From the NCBI GenBank assembly GCA_036435485.1, contig CM071600.1, positions 158,050,546 through 158,114,545 of the forward strand: a stretch of 64,000 nucleotides of DNA, read 5' to 3'. The DNA is from Saposhnikovia divaricata. Taxonomy: Eukaryota; Streptophyta; Magnoliopsida; Apiales; Apiaceae. Under the pieces are notes generated by a model. It was not told where the DNA came from. It did no database searches and saw nothing but the letters and a program-made list of their open reading frames with translations. This document shows positions 46,377 to 56,627 of the stretch, piece after piece; position 1 is the stretch's first letter, and the number at the start of each line of letters is the position of its first letter. The position numbers were made by a program, and so were the translations under genes.

Positions 46377-48420
46377 CCAGATCCGGGGTCAGGGATCTGG
46401 TCATTACGGTCTCAATTTCCATCCACAAAATCAACATAAATATTAAATTACAACTTTGTGACCCAAAACAACAACATAAAACACACCCGTTATAGTCCCA
46501 GAGAAGAAATTAGAGTAACTACCAAACTTTATTAATCACAAGATTGAGATCTTACAACCCAAAAGATTTACAATTTAACCATTACATGCTCTTTGCCATC
46601 CATTTTCATATGTCATACTAGGACATATACTTGGTACTGAAAGAATGAATCTATCCTACCAATAACTTCTTCTTCAGCTCTGGTAGTCTCATCGTCCTCG
46701 CCAGCGTCGAGTGCGCCTTGTGCGAGTCATCTGGTCTAGCTGTTGTTGTGATATAATAATAAAGCAAGGGTGAGCAATAGCCCACCAACAATAATGTATA
46801 ACTGAATGATAATATATAACAGTTCACAAGTTTCTTTCAAACCATATGCCATGCATTTACGGAAATGATGCCAGTATAATATGAACGATGAAGTTACAAG
46901 GTAACTCAAAATGCAAATATAGGTGGGAATATCTGCTATGTCGAAGATAAGCAAGATATTATCATTTATCATAGAAGAGAAACTTGCAGGAAAATATTGC
47001 AATTCCAATTATAAATACTTTCCAATACTGCCAACAATGATAATGTTGCAGAAAATAAATGAATTCAAATGATGAACTTTTGCTGGAGTATTCATCATGC
47101 CCACTGTTCCAATCCTTACAATGATCAGTCGCAGATTGTACAGCTCAATTTAGATTTACTACCGGTAGAAGGAAGAGCTGACGGATTTACTTGTCTACCG
47201 CCCTGTTTGATCTCCCCGGCCAACGGTTGGGCCAATTGGGATGGACCGGCGCTACTCGGCCTCTTACACGACTCCAAGTTCAAAAAGAAGTTCTTGACTC
47301 TGAACGTAAAATTCGTCCCCCTTTCCCCAAGTATGATACTTGTTGATAAGACTCCACAAGGTAGTCGTATCTAGTTGGAAAGGAAAATTCAACATCATAT
47401 CTCTCAAGCTACTGCTTGTTAGAGGATACCATCTTGTTCCAATAATCTTACCCCTCGAATGATGAGAAGGTTACTCAAAGATTCAATTGATAAACAACAA
47501 CCAAGTTGCGAGTGAAACGAATAGTTTTACAAGATTTATGACCGGGAAGTCAACAAGATAAATAACATTGCTCAAGTAGGTTCCCCTATAATATGAAAGT
47601 TTGAGCGAGCATTTAAATCCTTTTAAGATAGATTTAAATGAAAAATAAAGAGTTGAGAACCTTTCCTTGATAAAATAGTCGTAAAAAGACTACGAAATAT
47701 TTTACATAATATCTGGAGGTGAAAGATAATCTCCGGATAATATAAATCATTTAAAAAGAATTTAAAAGAATTAAATAAATATTTCGAGAATATTTATTAA
47801 CTCAATAATAATTACGGAATATTATTAAATAATAATATTGCTCGTAAGTAATCCTCGAATGAATATATGGAATTATTTACTAAATAAATCCCTCCTTAAA
47901 TGAATATTCGAAATAATATTCATTAAATAATTAAACTCGAATAAATATTTAAAATAATATTCAACAAATAAGTCAAACCTTAAATGAATATTTGAAAATA
48001 ATATTCATTTAATAAATAATCTTTTAAATGAATATCCAAATAATATTCATTTAGTAATCAAAACTATAAAGGAATAATCGAAATAATATTCCTTAAGTAA
48101 ATATAACTTCCAATGAATATTTTAAAATAATATTCATCAAGTACATAATACCTTAAATGAATATTCGAAAGTAATATTCATTTAATAAATAACATTCTAA
48201 TGAATATCAAAATAATATTCATTAAATAATCAACTCTAATGAATATTCGAAACTAACATTCATTTAATATCCCTCGACTGAGATAATACTCGAATAACAT
48301 TCCTCGAAAGATTTCCAAGTAATTGATAATTTATGGAAATATAAATAACGTTTAATAATAACATTCCTCAAAATAAATAATAATCTACCGTTGGAATCCC
48401 TCCGGGTTTCCACGACTATC
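46377..48420 (-). repeat. Antisense Tekay LTR 'f' (b/e family), left part
   Basis: It starts TGTAACACCACCAGATCCGG, the complement of the b/e LTR end, preceded by AGAGG as a possible target duplicate. Going inward it carries the reversed mini-ORF (about 46690-46754), the hairpin (GTGAGCAATAGCCCAC) and the GAATATT array (47770-48270), and it is then cut by element 'e' at 48421. The mini-ORF start codon is ATA instead of ATG and its frame is shifted. About half of the LTR is seen; the rest should lie beyond element 'e'. Confidence 0.85.
47770..48270. repeat. GAATATT palindrome array in LTR 'f'
   Basis: Dense repeats of AATGAATATT and AATAATATTCATT, reversed relative to the arrays in LTRs 'b' and 'e'. 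Same family feature. Confidence 0.65.
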
Positions 48421-50984
48421 TGTAAGAACCCAGATTTTGGGTGGAATTAAAACTTTTATGTATTTAATGATGTAAGAACGAATAGTGGTTATGGCTACAA
48501 TGCAATAATTGATATTTGGAAAGAATGAATGGAATTCGACTTTATTATGTTTATGTCTTGAAGAATGCTAAAGGGTGACAACATAGGTAAGAATAATCTA
48601 TCTTCTAAGGGAATAAGATATGGCAACCTCAAGCAAGAGAATACTCTCATGTCATCCAGATCGATAACGATTAATCCAGTAGTTCCGTAAAAAGGTTAAG
48701 GAACGATCGAAAGAGAATACGGACAATTATACAACCCTAAGAGAACAAGTAAAGAATACAGAATGAATAGTGTTTTGGTGGGAGTATATAATAATATGAG
48801 ACGACACTATATAGAAAAGCATTCGGAACGGATTTCCGAGTTCGTATTAGTGATCCAGGGGGAAAATAAGTGTATGTAAAAGCTGTCGGATTCTGAAAAA
48901 CCGCACTTTTATTTTCTCCGAGAGTTCCCTGGACACTGATAGCCTTAAGTATTTAACGAATGGATTTAAGGAATATAAATTGGAAAGTTAGAATGAAAGA
49001 TGGAGAATGAAAGTATTAATATTAAAAAGGATTCCCGGTAAACCCTAATTAGAAATCCGTGAAATATTCCTACGAACGATCAATCGAAACGGGCAATAAC
49101 CGGACACAGAAACAAGCAGAGGAAGCAAGAGTCTTGTGCAAGCTACTAGTATAAAATATCTAGTAACCAAACTAGAATCAAGGAACTAGCACCCTAGAGA
49201 ATGCAACTAAGTAATTAGCAAGGCAACCATGTAGTTAGGCTAAAACCACCACATTTTCAACACTTGTCATGGTATTTCCTCATCCAACACCTCACTACAT
49301 TAATAAAGTAGCTTTATACAAGATATTATGTTGTAAGTGGATGAGTGTGGATGAGATTAAATCATAGAAATCAAAAGAAACCAAGCAACTCTCTCCCCCC
49401 CCCTTGCATATTCCATTCGGCCAACACCATTAATTCCAAATCCAAACTCAACCTTCCCACCATCTCTTGATCTTGTAAAAATTATGGTGAGTCTTAAATT
49501 ACCTAAAAGTGATCCCCTAAAAGTTTCAAAGCCAAACTCTCTTGTTTCCATTTTCAAATAATTCATCAAAGAGGAGGATGAATAGTGGTTTTATGAACTA
49601 ATCTTGTTTTTTCTTGTTTTTCATGGTGGATTTAGCTAGCTTAGGATCATCCAAGGATAGATCAAGGCTTAGGAAGGTTATACTACTCTCTAAGGAAGGT
49701 ATAAATCATTTCAAACCCTAAGCTTTACTTTGAGTTTATGCATGATTCATGGTGATTTTGGATTAAGTGATATTAGTAGTATTTAACCACCATGTTAGCA
49801 TGATTTTGTGGTTAGATTAGCTTTATGATGATATATTGATGAAGCATGATATTCTTGAGCTTTTAAGAGATGATTATTAACTGTAGTAATTGATTAGATG
49901 TCCGGTGTGGCTTGGTTGTTGCGTAATGAATTTTAGATTCTCGATTCGTAGCCGTCGTAATGCCCGATTTTCATTAACACTAAGAAACCGAACTGGTCAG
50001 TAGCCATAACTCTCTGTTTTTGGCAAGTTAACGAACCCTACTGATAGATTTTTGAACATAGATCACTTTGGCGAAAGAATCGAAGCATTTCGATTTACGG
50101 TTTAGGAATTATGACCAAATTACTAAAAGTAGTTCGAATCCGTAAACAAAAGTTCGTAACTGTAATTGAACCCTCGTACACTATGTAACGTCATGGAGAA
50201 TCTTGGTAAATAAATACTAGAGGTAAAAAGGAAGGTGTGAAAGAAAACCGTATGTCAAAAGGATCATTTTTCGATTTATTAAAAATGTTCGAGTCGAGGT
50301 TAAACGCGAACGAACCCCTAAAAGACGACTCTTTTATGACTTCGGTAAAACACTTAGAAAGCGGGCGATAAAACTCGGAGTATAATATTGGTTCGTAACG
50401 ATCGACCTTAGAACTCATATGACTTAAGTATGTCCCAAGTATAAGTACAGTGACATGTCGTATTAACGAACGAATGTCGGGTCGGATCAGTGATAAAAAG
50501 TAATCCACTAAAAGGGGTATAACGAGATAACTCGAGAACGTGTTTCGATTTAAGTATAACTTAACTTTTAATATGTTAAGTGATTAATCCTGAATGCCTT
50601 GACTATTTATAGATCACCAAGCTGAACCGGGACCCGCTATCACTACCCCTTACCGTACTCGACTACCAGACAAGTTTCAATTCCCTTCTTTTAGGCTGTT
50701 GTTGTGATTGAATAAATATATGTATATGTTTTCTGTTATACATATGCCATAGCATGCATGCCTACTTTCAAGTTATATCATTATGCTTGTTCCCTGATTG
50801 TTATTGGCTTATAAATTAGATAGCTATCGTATCAAGTATTAGCCGATTATTGTAAGACCCTCAGAGAAGGGTGTATACATCTTATTCATCAAATATAGAC
50901 CGGGAGTCAATATTTCTTGACATATCGAGATTACCTCGAAAGAAAATATCTAAGTAAATATTTTCCATTATTCGGGCGACGAAT

Positions 50985-51600
50985 AGTATTTGAATATTCG
51001 TTCGAGATTATTTATTTTAACGATCCTTACTTCAAATAATTATTTGAACGTAACTATTCGATGAATAATATTTATTTTAATATTCATTCAGAGTCGAATT
51101 ATTTATCGATTATTATTTCGAATATTCTTCTAAAGATGAGACTACTAAATGAATATTATTTGGATATTCATTTAGAATATTATTTTATTAAATAAATATT
51201 ACTTTTGAATATTCATTTAGGATATTAATTACTTGATGAATATTATTTTAATATTCGTCTGAAGCTTGATTTATTTATCGAATATTATCACGAATATTCC
51301 TTTGAAGCTTGGATTACTAAATGAATATTACTTGATATTCATTTAGAATATTATTCATTAAATGAATATTACTTTTTGAATATTCATTTAAATTCCTAAT
51401 TAATTATGAATATTGTCTTAAATATTCCTTTCAGGTCCTATTAATTAATGAATATTATTTTGAATATTCATTTAAATATTTATTTATTCAATAAATATTC
51501 TCCTGATATTTCTTCAGGGATTATTTTGGAAAATACTCTGATTAAAGATATTCTTTCATATTCCTAAATATTCTTTAAATATTTTTAACTCAGTAAATAT
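50985..51600. repeat. GAATATT palindrome array in LTR 'e'
   Basis: About 600 bp with units of the kind AAATGAATATTACTTTTTG followed by AATATTCATTT, each an inverted repeat of about 11 bp arms, at spacings of roughly 40-60 bp. Confidence 0.7.
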
Positions 51601-52574
51601 TCTCTGAATATTTATTCCATACTTAGAATAATCTCAATAAGGTTCATCTTCTTCGATTATTACGAAAAATATTTCGGAGTCATATTATTATTAATCTTAT
51701 ATCAAGAAAGGTTCTCAGACATCATTCTTCTTTGAGTCTATCTCCCTAATAATAAGGGAACCTTACTTGGAAAATGTTATTTATCTTGTAGACTTCCCGG
51801 TCATAAAGTATTCTCTTCACTCGCAACTCGGGTGCTGTTGACTTATTAAGTTGTTGTTTACCTTCTCATCTTTCGAGGGGTAAGATTGTTGGAACAAGTT
51901 GAGATTCGATACCAAGCCATAGCTTGGAAGTTATTGGTGAATTTTCCTTTCCAACTAGATACGACTACCTTGTAGAGTCTTATCAACAAGTATTACACTT
52001 GGGGAAAGGGGGACGAACGTTACATTCAGAATCATGAATTCTATTTGAACTAGGAGTCGTGTAAGAGGCCGAGTAGCGCCGGTCCATCCCCTTTGGCCCA
52101 ACCGTTGGCCGGGGAGAGCTAGTAAGGCGGTAGACAAGTAAAGCCGTCAGTTCTTCCTTCTACCAGTAGTAAATCTAAATTGAGCTGTACGATCTCGACT
52201 GATCATCAAGATTGGAACAGCGGGCGCGGTGAATACTCCATCCTTGGTTCATCATCCAAACTTATTTATTTCCTGCAACACGATTACTGTTGGCAGAGCT
52301 GGAAAAGTGTTCATAACTGGAATTGCAACCTTTTCATGCAAGTTCTTCTTCTTAATAACAATGAGAATATCTCGCTTACTTTTGATGTAGCAGATATTTC
52401 TATAAACAAATACTTTAAGTTACCTTGTAACTTCATCGTTCATATTATACTGGCATCATTTCCGTAAATGCATGGCATATGGTTTGAAAGATAATTTTGA
52501 ACTGTTTTATATTATCGTTCAGTTATATATATTATTGTTGGTGGGCTTTCGCTCACCCTTGCTTTGTTCACATT

Positions 52575-52691
52575 ATGTCACAACAACAGCTAGGACAGAT
52601 GGCTCGCGTCAGGCGCACTCGGCGCAAGCAGGTTACCCGACCCACCGGACTACCCGCTGAGATGCTAGCCGCCATTGCTGAGGTAGTATAG
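52575..52691 (+). CDS. Arg-rich mini-ORF in LTR 'e', possible exon 1 of ORF-X
   Basis: A 38-codon ORF starting MSQQQLGQMARVRRTRRKQ. Codon 36 (GAG, 52680-52682) is followed by donor-like GTAGTA. Splicing from 52682 to the acceptor TTTTGTAG at 53140 would remove a 458-nt intron with the LTR end and primer site, and join in frame to GCG AGC GAC ATG, the ORF-X start. The hairpin at 52541-52556 lies just upstream. The ORF is conserved in LTR 'b' and in the duplicated copy. Expression is not shown. Confidence 0.55.
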   Translation: MSQQQLGQMARVRRTRRKQVTRPTGLPAEMLAAIAEVV

Positions 52692-52986
52692 TTAGACAGC
52701 TTTTGTTTCCTGTTTAACTATATCTATAATTAATGTAATCAACGGCAAAACTGTTAAACTTATGATGTTATCCTTTTGGGATTGTAATAACTTTTATTCG
52801 TAACCCTTTAATGTAAGACTTATTTCAATTTCATCTCTGGGACTATACTGTTGTGTGTGTGAGTGGTAATTATTGTGGGGTCACAGCATGTGATTTATTT
52901 ATTGTGGACTCAAGTCAAGTATTATGAATGGATGTAAGACCGTAACCACCAGATCCCTGACCCCGGATCTGGGGGTGTTACAGAGA

Positions 52987-52998
52987 TGGTATTAGAGC
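52987..52998 (+). other. Primer binding site 1 of element 'e' (one mismatch)
   Basis: TGGTATTAGAGC, four bases after the LTR, differs from the canonical TGGTATCAGAGC by one base. The duplicated copy at 56474 has the canonical sequence. Confidence 0.8.
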
Positions 52999-53140
52999 GA
53001 GAGTTATATATCCCAAGAGATGATACGACGTTATATAATAATAAATTCAATAATATAATAAGAACCCTTGCCAGGTTCACCTAAAACCCTTACGGGAACT
53101 TTTTAAGTATCATGATAGTAACATAGTTCGTCTTTTGTAG

Positions 53141-54034
53141 GCGAGCGACATGTCGGCCCAGGAGGCAGCTGCGAGACAGCATGATGAGGACATGTTCCGG
53201 ACTAGGGACCCATACTATGATCACTTGCCTGAGGAGGATACTGAGCCTAAGGAGGAGGACGCTGAGGAGGTCCAGGTTGATGCTGATACTGATGTGATCG
53301 AGTCTGAGGAGGAGGACCCTGAGGAGGTCCAGGTTGATGCTGACAAAGATGTTGTTGAGACTGAGGGGGAGGAGGACCCGGAGGGGATCCATACAGGACA
53401 GGATGCTGAGTTAGTTGTTGAGGATGATGATTATTGGGTTGTATTTGAGATTAGGACCATGGAGGAGGATACTGATATGACCACTGACCAGGTCATGGTT
53501 GCTGTTGTTGGACAGGCTGTGGATGAGGTTGAGCCAGTAGAGGATGCAGTAGGGAGTTCCAGACTACGAGTGCCACCCCTCCCTGTTGAGAGAGCCCCTA
53601 CCCCACCACCACTACCTGTGAGCCCATACCTCGATGAGTTTGAGGAGCTTACCCCAGAGCCCCAGCAGACAGAGACTGCCGCTCCAGCTGAGCCATCCAC
53701 CCCACCTCATGCCCCGATAGGAGGAGTTCCAGTATGTGTTCACAACTTGATTGTGAACGGGCTTTATAGACAGTTGTCTGTGGCAGATGCCAGGTTGGCA
53801 GAGTCTAGGAGGGAGTTAGCAGCAGAGAGAGCCGCCCGGATGAGGTTGCAGGGTAGGAGGACTATCAGTGACAGGGTTGGGTATAGGGCTGTGACCCGCA
53901 TCGAGCTGATGGCTCGGGTGAGGGTGCGACAGTTGCCTACTGATGGGCATGGTAGGGTAGACAGAGCAGAGGCTGAGGAGATTTTCTGCATCGCCATGGG
54001 AAGGGTTCGGAGGATGTTTCGTCGTGGCGGCTGA
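53141..54034 (+). CDS. ORF-X of element 'e', copy 1 (294 aa from its own ATG)
   Basis: An open frame between primer site and gag. It starts MSAQEAAARQHDEDMFRTRD at 53150; the nine nt before it (from 53141) are in frame with an upstream acceptor. The N-terminal half is very acidic and has two to three repeats of the kind EEDPEEVQVDADTDV. A Pro-rich middle (APTPPPLPVSPY) follows, then an Arg/Ala-rich helical C-terminus (RLAESRRELAAERAARMRLQ) ending RRMFRRGG. No known domain was recognised. It resembles ORF-X of 'd' in position and charge layout. It is intact while the adjacent gag is not. A role as an accessory nucleic-acid-binding protein is only a guess. Confidence 0.75.
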   Translation, partial: ASDMSAQEAAARQHDEDMFRTRDPYYDHLPEEDTEPKEEDAEEVQVDADTDVIESEEEDPEEVQVDADKDVVETEGEEDPEGIHTGQDAELVVEDDDYWVVFEIRTMEEDTDMTTDQVMVAVVGQAVDEVEPVEDAVGSSRLRVPPLPVERAPTPPPLPVSPYLDEFEELTPEPQQTETAAPAEPSTPPHAPIGGVPVCVHNLIVNGLYRQLSVADARLAESRRELAAERAARMRLQGRRTISDRVGYRAVTRIELMARVRVRQLPTDGHGRVDRAEAEEIFCIAMGRVRRMFRRGG

Positions 54035-54577
54035 TTTCAGATGTAGTGATGCAGTGGTCTAGTTGTCTAGTCATGTACGGACATAGTAGTGCCGGCTTTT
54101 GTAGGGATGGTTTTCTTGTACTTGTTTTCCCTTTTTGCAGACTAGACAGATAGACAGCGTATTTCACTTTTGACTTGTTGTTGTTGTTAGGATGGCTGTA
54201 CTTTAAACTATCGTTGTAACTCGGATGTTGTACCTTTTCGGTACCTGGTATATATTTGTTTCCCTTTCAGTCATTACAATTTTGTTGGGATGTGAGCATG
54301 AGTTTATTAGCATATGTATTACTTTTCGATTAGAAACAGCCTCCCCGCTCTAAAAGTGGGGGTATGGTCTGCGTACAACCTACCCTCCCCAGACCCTGCT
54401 CTGAGCGGGATATACTGGGTATGTTTGGTTTGGTTTGGTTTATTACTTTTCGATTAAGTTGCCGTGAGATATAAAACTGTGGGATTTTAAACCCAATCAT
54501 GTAAATAATTATGCAAGGAAAAATCCTTTAAAACAGGTAAGTGGACCTAATGTATAATTTTCCAAATTTTCAGTAAA
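54035..54577 (+). other. Leader between ORF-X and gag, copy 1
   Basis: About 540 nt without an ORF. It holds the SINE fragment (54333-54440), a consensus-like donor ACAG|GTAAGT (GT at 54537) and an acceptor TTTCAG (AG at 54572-54573) exactly 4 nt before the gag ATG. The 37-nt distance between the two is too short for a plant intron, so each must pair with another site if used. Confidence 0.5.
54333..54440 (+). mobile_element. 5'-truncated tRNA-type SINE fragment
   Basis: A 108-bp insert with GGTCTGCGTACAACC, CTACCCTCCCCAGACCC and a TTTGG-repeat tail, flanked by a 16-bp duplication TATTACTTTTCGATTA (54317-54332 and 54441-54456). The second copy of the region (57805-57820) has the empty site with a single copy of that sequence. 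The core resembles the 3' part of TS-like SINEs from Solanaceae and other asterids; the tRNA-related head is missing. Confidence 0.82.
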
Positions 54578-55231
54578 ATGCCTCCAAGACGAATGGGCAC
54601 TAGGGCTAACCCCCGAGAATCTACTGACCAAGAGAGTCACAACCAACACGAGGAAAACCATGAAAGTAGTGAAGAACAAGATCAGGATTATAATGAGCAA
54701 GAAGATTCCCAGTATGGAGCAGAGGATGAACCCCTGTACTTTGAAGAATTTGAGGGGGAAATCGAGGGTGGAGAAACTGAAGTAGAACAGGAAGGGGAGA
54801 ACCAGGGCGGAAACCCCATGGGCCAGTTTATGGATCTACTTAGGCAGAATTTGAACCAATACCCCCAGCCACCACCAGGCAACAACACTTCAGTGGCAAA
54901 TTCCTTTAGGGCCTTTAAGTCCCTTAAGCCCCCAGAGTTCCACGGATCGGCTGATCCCGTTGAGGCGAGGGCCTAGATCAAGGAAATGGAAAAATCTTTT
55001 GAGATTCTGAGTATTAATGAGGCTCAGAAGACTGTTTTTGCTACTTACCTACTAAAGGGAGAGGCCAATTATTGGTGGGAAGCCAAGAAGAACATGGAGA
55101 CTGATGCTGTCATAGCCTGGGAAAGGTTCAAACAATTGTTCCTGGAGAAGTACTTCCCGAAGTTCATGAAAACCCAGATGGAACTTAAGTTTTTGGAACT
55201 GAAACAGAACAATATGTCAGTGGCGGACTAT
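54578..55231 (+). pseudogene. gag of element 'e', copy 1, truncated
   Basis: Starts MPPRRMGTRANPRESTDQES and has a Gln/Glu-rich head and the capsid-like region (KPPEFHGSADPVEARA, YWWEAKKNMETDAVIAWERF, FLEKYFPKFMKTQMELKF). A TAG at 54974-54976 replaces the Trp of ARAWIKEM (present in copy 2). At GCGGACTAT (55223-55231) the sequence switches abruptly to LTR sequence (ATCTCCCTAATAATAAGG), so gag is cut after NMSVADY. Confidence 0.9.
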
Positions 55232-56469
55232 CTCCCTAATAATAAGGGAACCTTACTTGGAAAATGTTATTTATCTTGTCGACTTCCCGGTCATAAAGTA
55301 TTCTCTTCACTCGCAACTCAGGTGCTGTTGACTTATTAAGTCGTTGTTTACCTTCTCATCTTTCGAGGGGTAAGATTACTGGAACAAGTTGATATTCGAT
55401 ACCAAGCCACAGCTTGGAAGTTATTGGTGAATTTTCCTTTCCAATTAGATACGACTACCTTGTAGAGTCTTATCAACAAGTATTATACTTGGGGAAAGGG
55501 GGACGAACGTTACATTCAGAATCATGAATTCTATTTGAACTAGGAGTCGTGTAAGAGGCCGAGTAGCGCCGGTCCATCCCCTTTGGCCCAACCGTTGCCG
55601 GGGAGAGCTAGTAAGGCGGTAGACAAGTAAAGCCGTCAGTTCTTCCTTCTACCGGTAGTAAATCTAAATTGAGCTGTACGATATCGACTGATCATCAAGA
55701 TTGGAACAGCGGGCGCGGTGAATGCTCCATCATTGGTTCATCATCCAAACTTATTTATTTCCTGCAACACGATTACTGTTGGCAGAGCTGGAAAAGTGTT
55801 TATAACTGGAATTGCAACCTTTTCATGCAAGTTCCTCTTCTTAATAACAATGAGAATATCTCGCTTACTTTTGATGTAGCAGATATTTCTATAAACAATA
55901 CTTTAAGTTACCTTGTAACTTCATCGTTCATATTATACTGGCATCATTTCCGTAAATGCATGGCATATGGTTTGAAAGATAATTTTTAACTGTTATATAT
56001 TATCGTTCAGTTATATATTATTGTTGGTGGGCTTTCGCTCACCCTTGCTTTGTTCACATTATGTCACAACAACAGCTAGGACAGATGGCTCGCGTCAGGC
56101 GCACTCGGCGCAAGCAGGTTACCCGACCCACCGGACTACCCGCTGAGATGCTAGCCGCCATTGCTGAGGTAGCATAGTTAGACAGCTTTTGTTTCCTGTT
56201 TAACTATATGTATAATTAATGTAATTAACGGCAAAACTTTTAAACCTATGATGTTATCCTTTTGGGATTGTAATAACTTTTATTCGTAACCCTTTTATGT
56301 AAGACTTATTTCAATTTCATCTCTGGGACTATAACTGTTGTGTGTGTGAGTGGTAATTATTGTGGGGTCACAGCATGTGATTTATTTATTGTGGACTCAA
56401 GTCAAGTATTATGAATGGATGTAAGACCGTAACCACCAGATCCCTGACCCCGGATCTGGGGGTGTTACA
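55228..56469 (+). repeat. LTR 3' fragment within element 'e'
   Basis: This 1.24 kb piece corresponds to 51738-52982 of the 5' LTR and ends with GGGGGTGTTACA. It includes hairpin (about 56026-56041) and mini-ORF. Confidence 0.92.
56061..56177 (+). CDS. Arg-rich mini-ORF, duplicated copy
   Basis: Same 38-codon ORF as at 52575 (MSQQQLGQMARVRRTRRKQ...). The GAG at 56166-56168 is followed by donor-like GTAGCA. The acceptor TTGTGTAG at 56627 is 459 nt away and in frame with the second ORF-X. Confidence 0.5.
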   Translation: MSQQQLGQMARVRRTRRKQVTRPTGLPAEMLAAIAEVA

Positions 56470-56473
56470 GAGA

Positions 56474-56485
56474 TGGTATCAGAGC
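56474..56485 (+). other. Primer binding site 2 of element 'e' (canonical)
   Basis: TGGTATCAGAGC, complementary to initiator methionine tRNA, four bases after the LTR fragment. Confidence 0.85.
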
Positions 56486-56627
56486 GAGAGTTATATATCC
56501 CAAGAGATGATACGACGTTATATAATAATAAATTCAATAATATAATAAGAACCCTTGCCAGGTTCACCTAAAACACTTAAGGGAACTTTTTAAGTATCAT
56601 GATAGTAACATAGTTCGTCTTGTGTAG

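Larger units (their letters stand above)
48421..52982 (+). repeat. 5' LTR of element 'e' (4562 bp)
   Basis: Starts TGTAAGAACCCAGATTTTGG and ends GATCTGGGGGTGTTACA. It contains the GAATATT array (about 50985-51600), hairpin GTGGGCTTTCGCTCAC (52541-52556) and mini-ORF (52575-52691). Against the visible 3' LTR it is almost identical except for a clearly different patch at about 49384-49460 (compare 63648-63720), which suggests gene conversion or a chimeric origin. Confidence 0.93.

Noticed and set aside
53090..53997. Antisense frames opposite ORF-X
   Set aside because: Shadows of the GC-rich sense frame; their sequence is leucine or serine runs complementary to acidic codons.
54537..54573. 37-nt intron directly before gag (GTAAGT...TTTCAG)
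   Set aside because: Shorter than plant introns can normally be; the donor and acceptor probably pair with other sites, if used.
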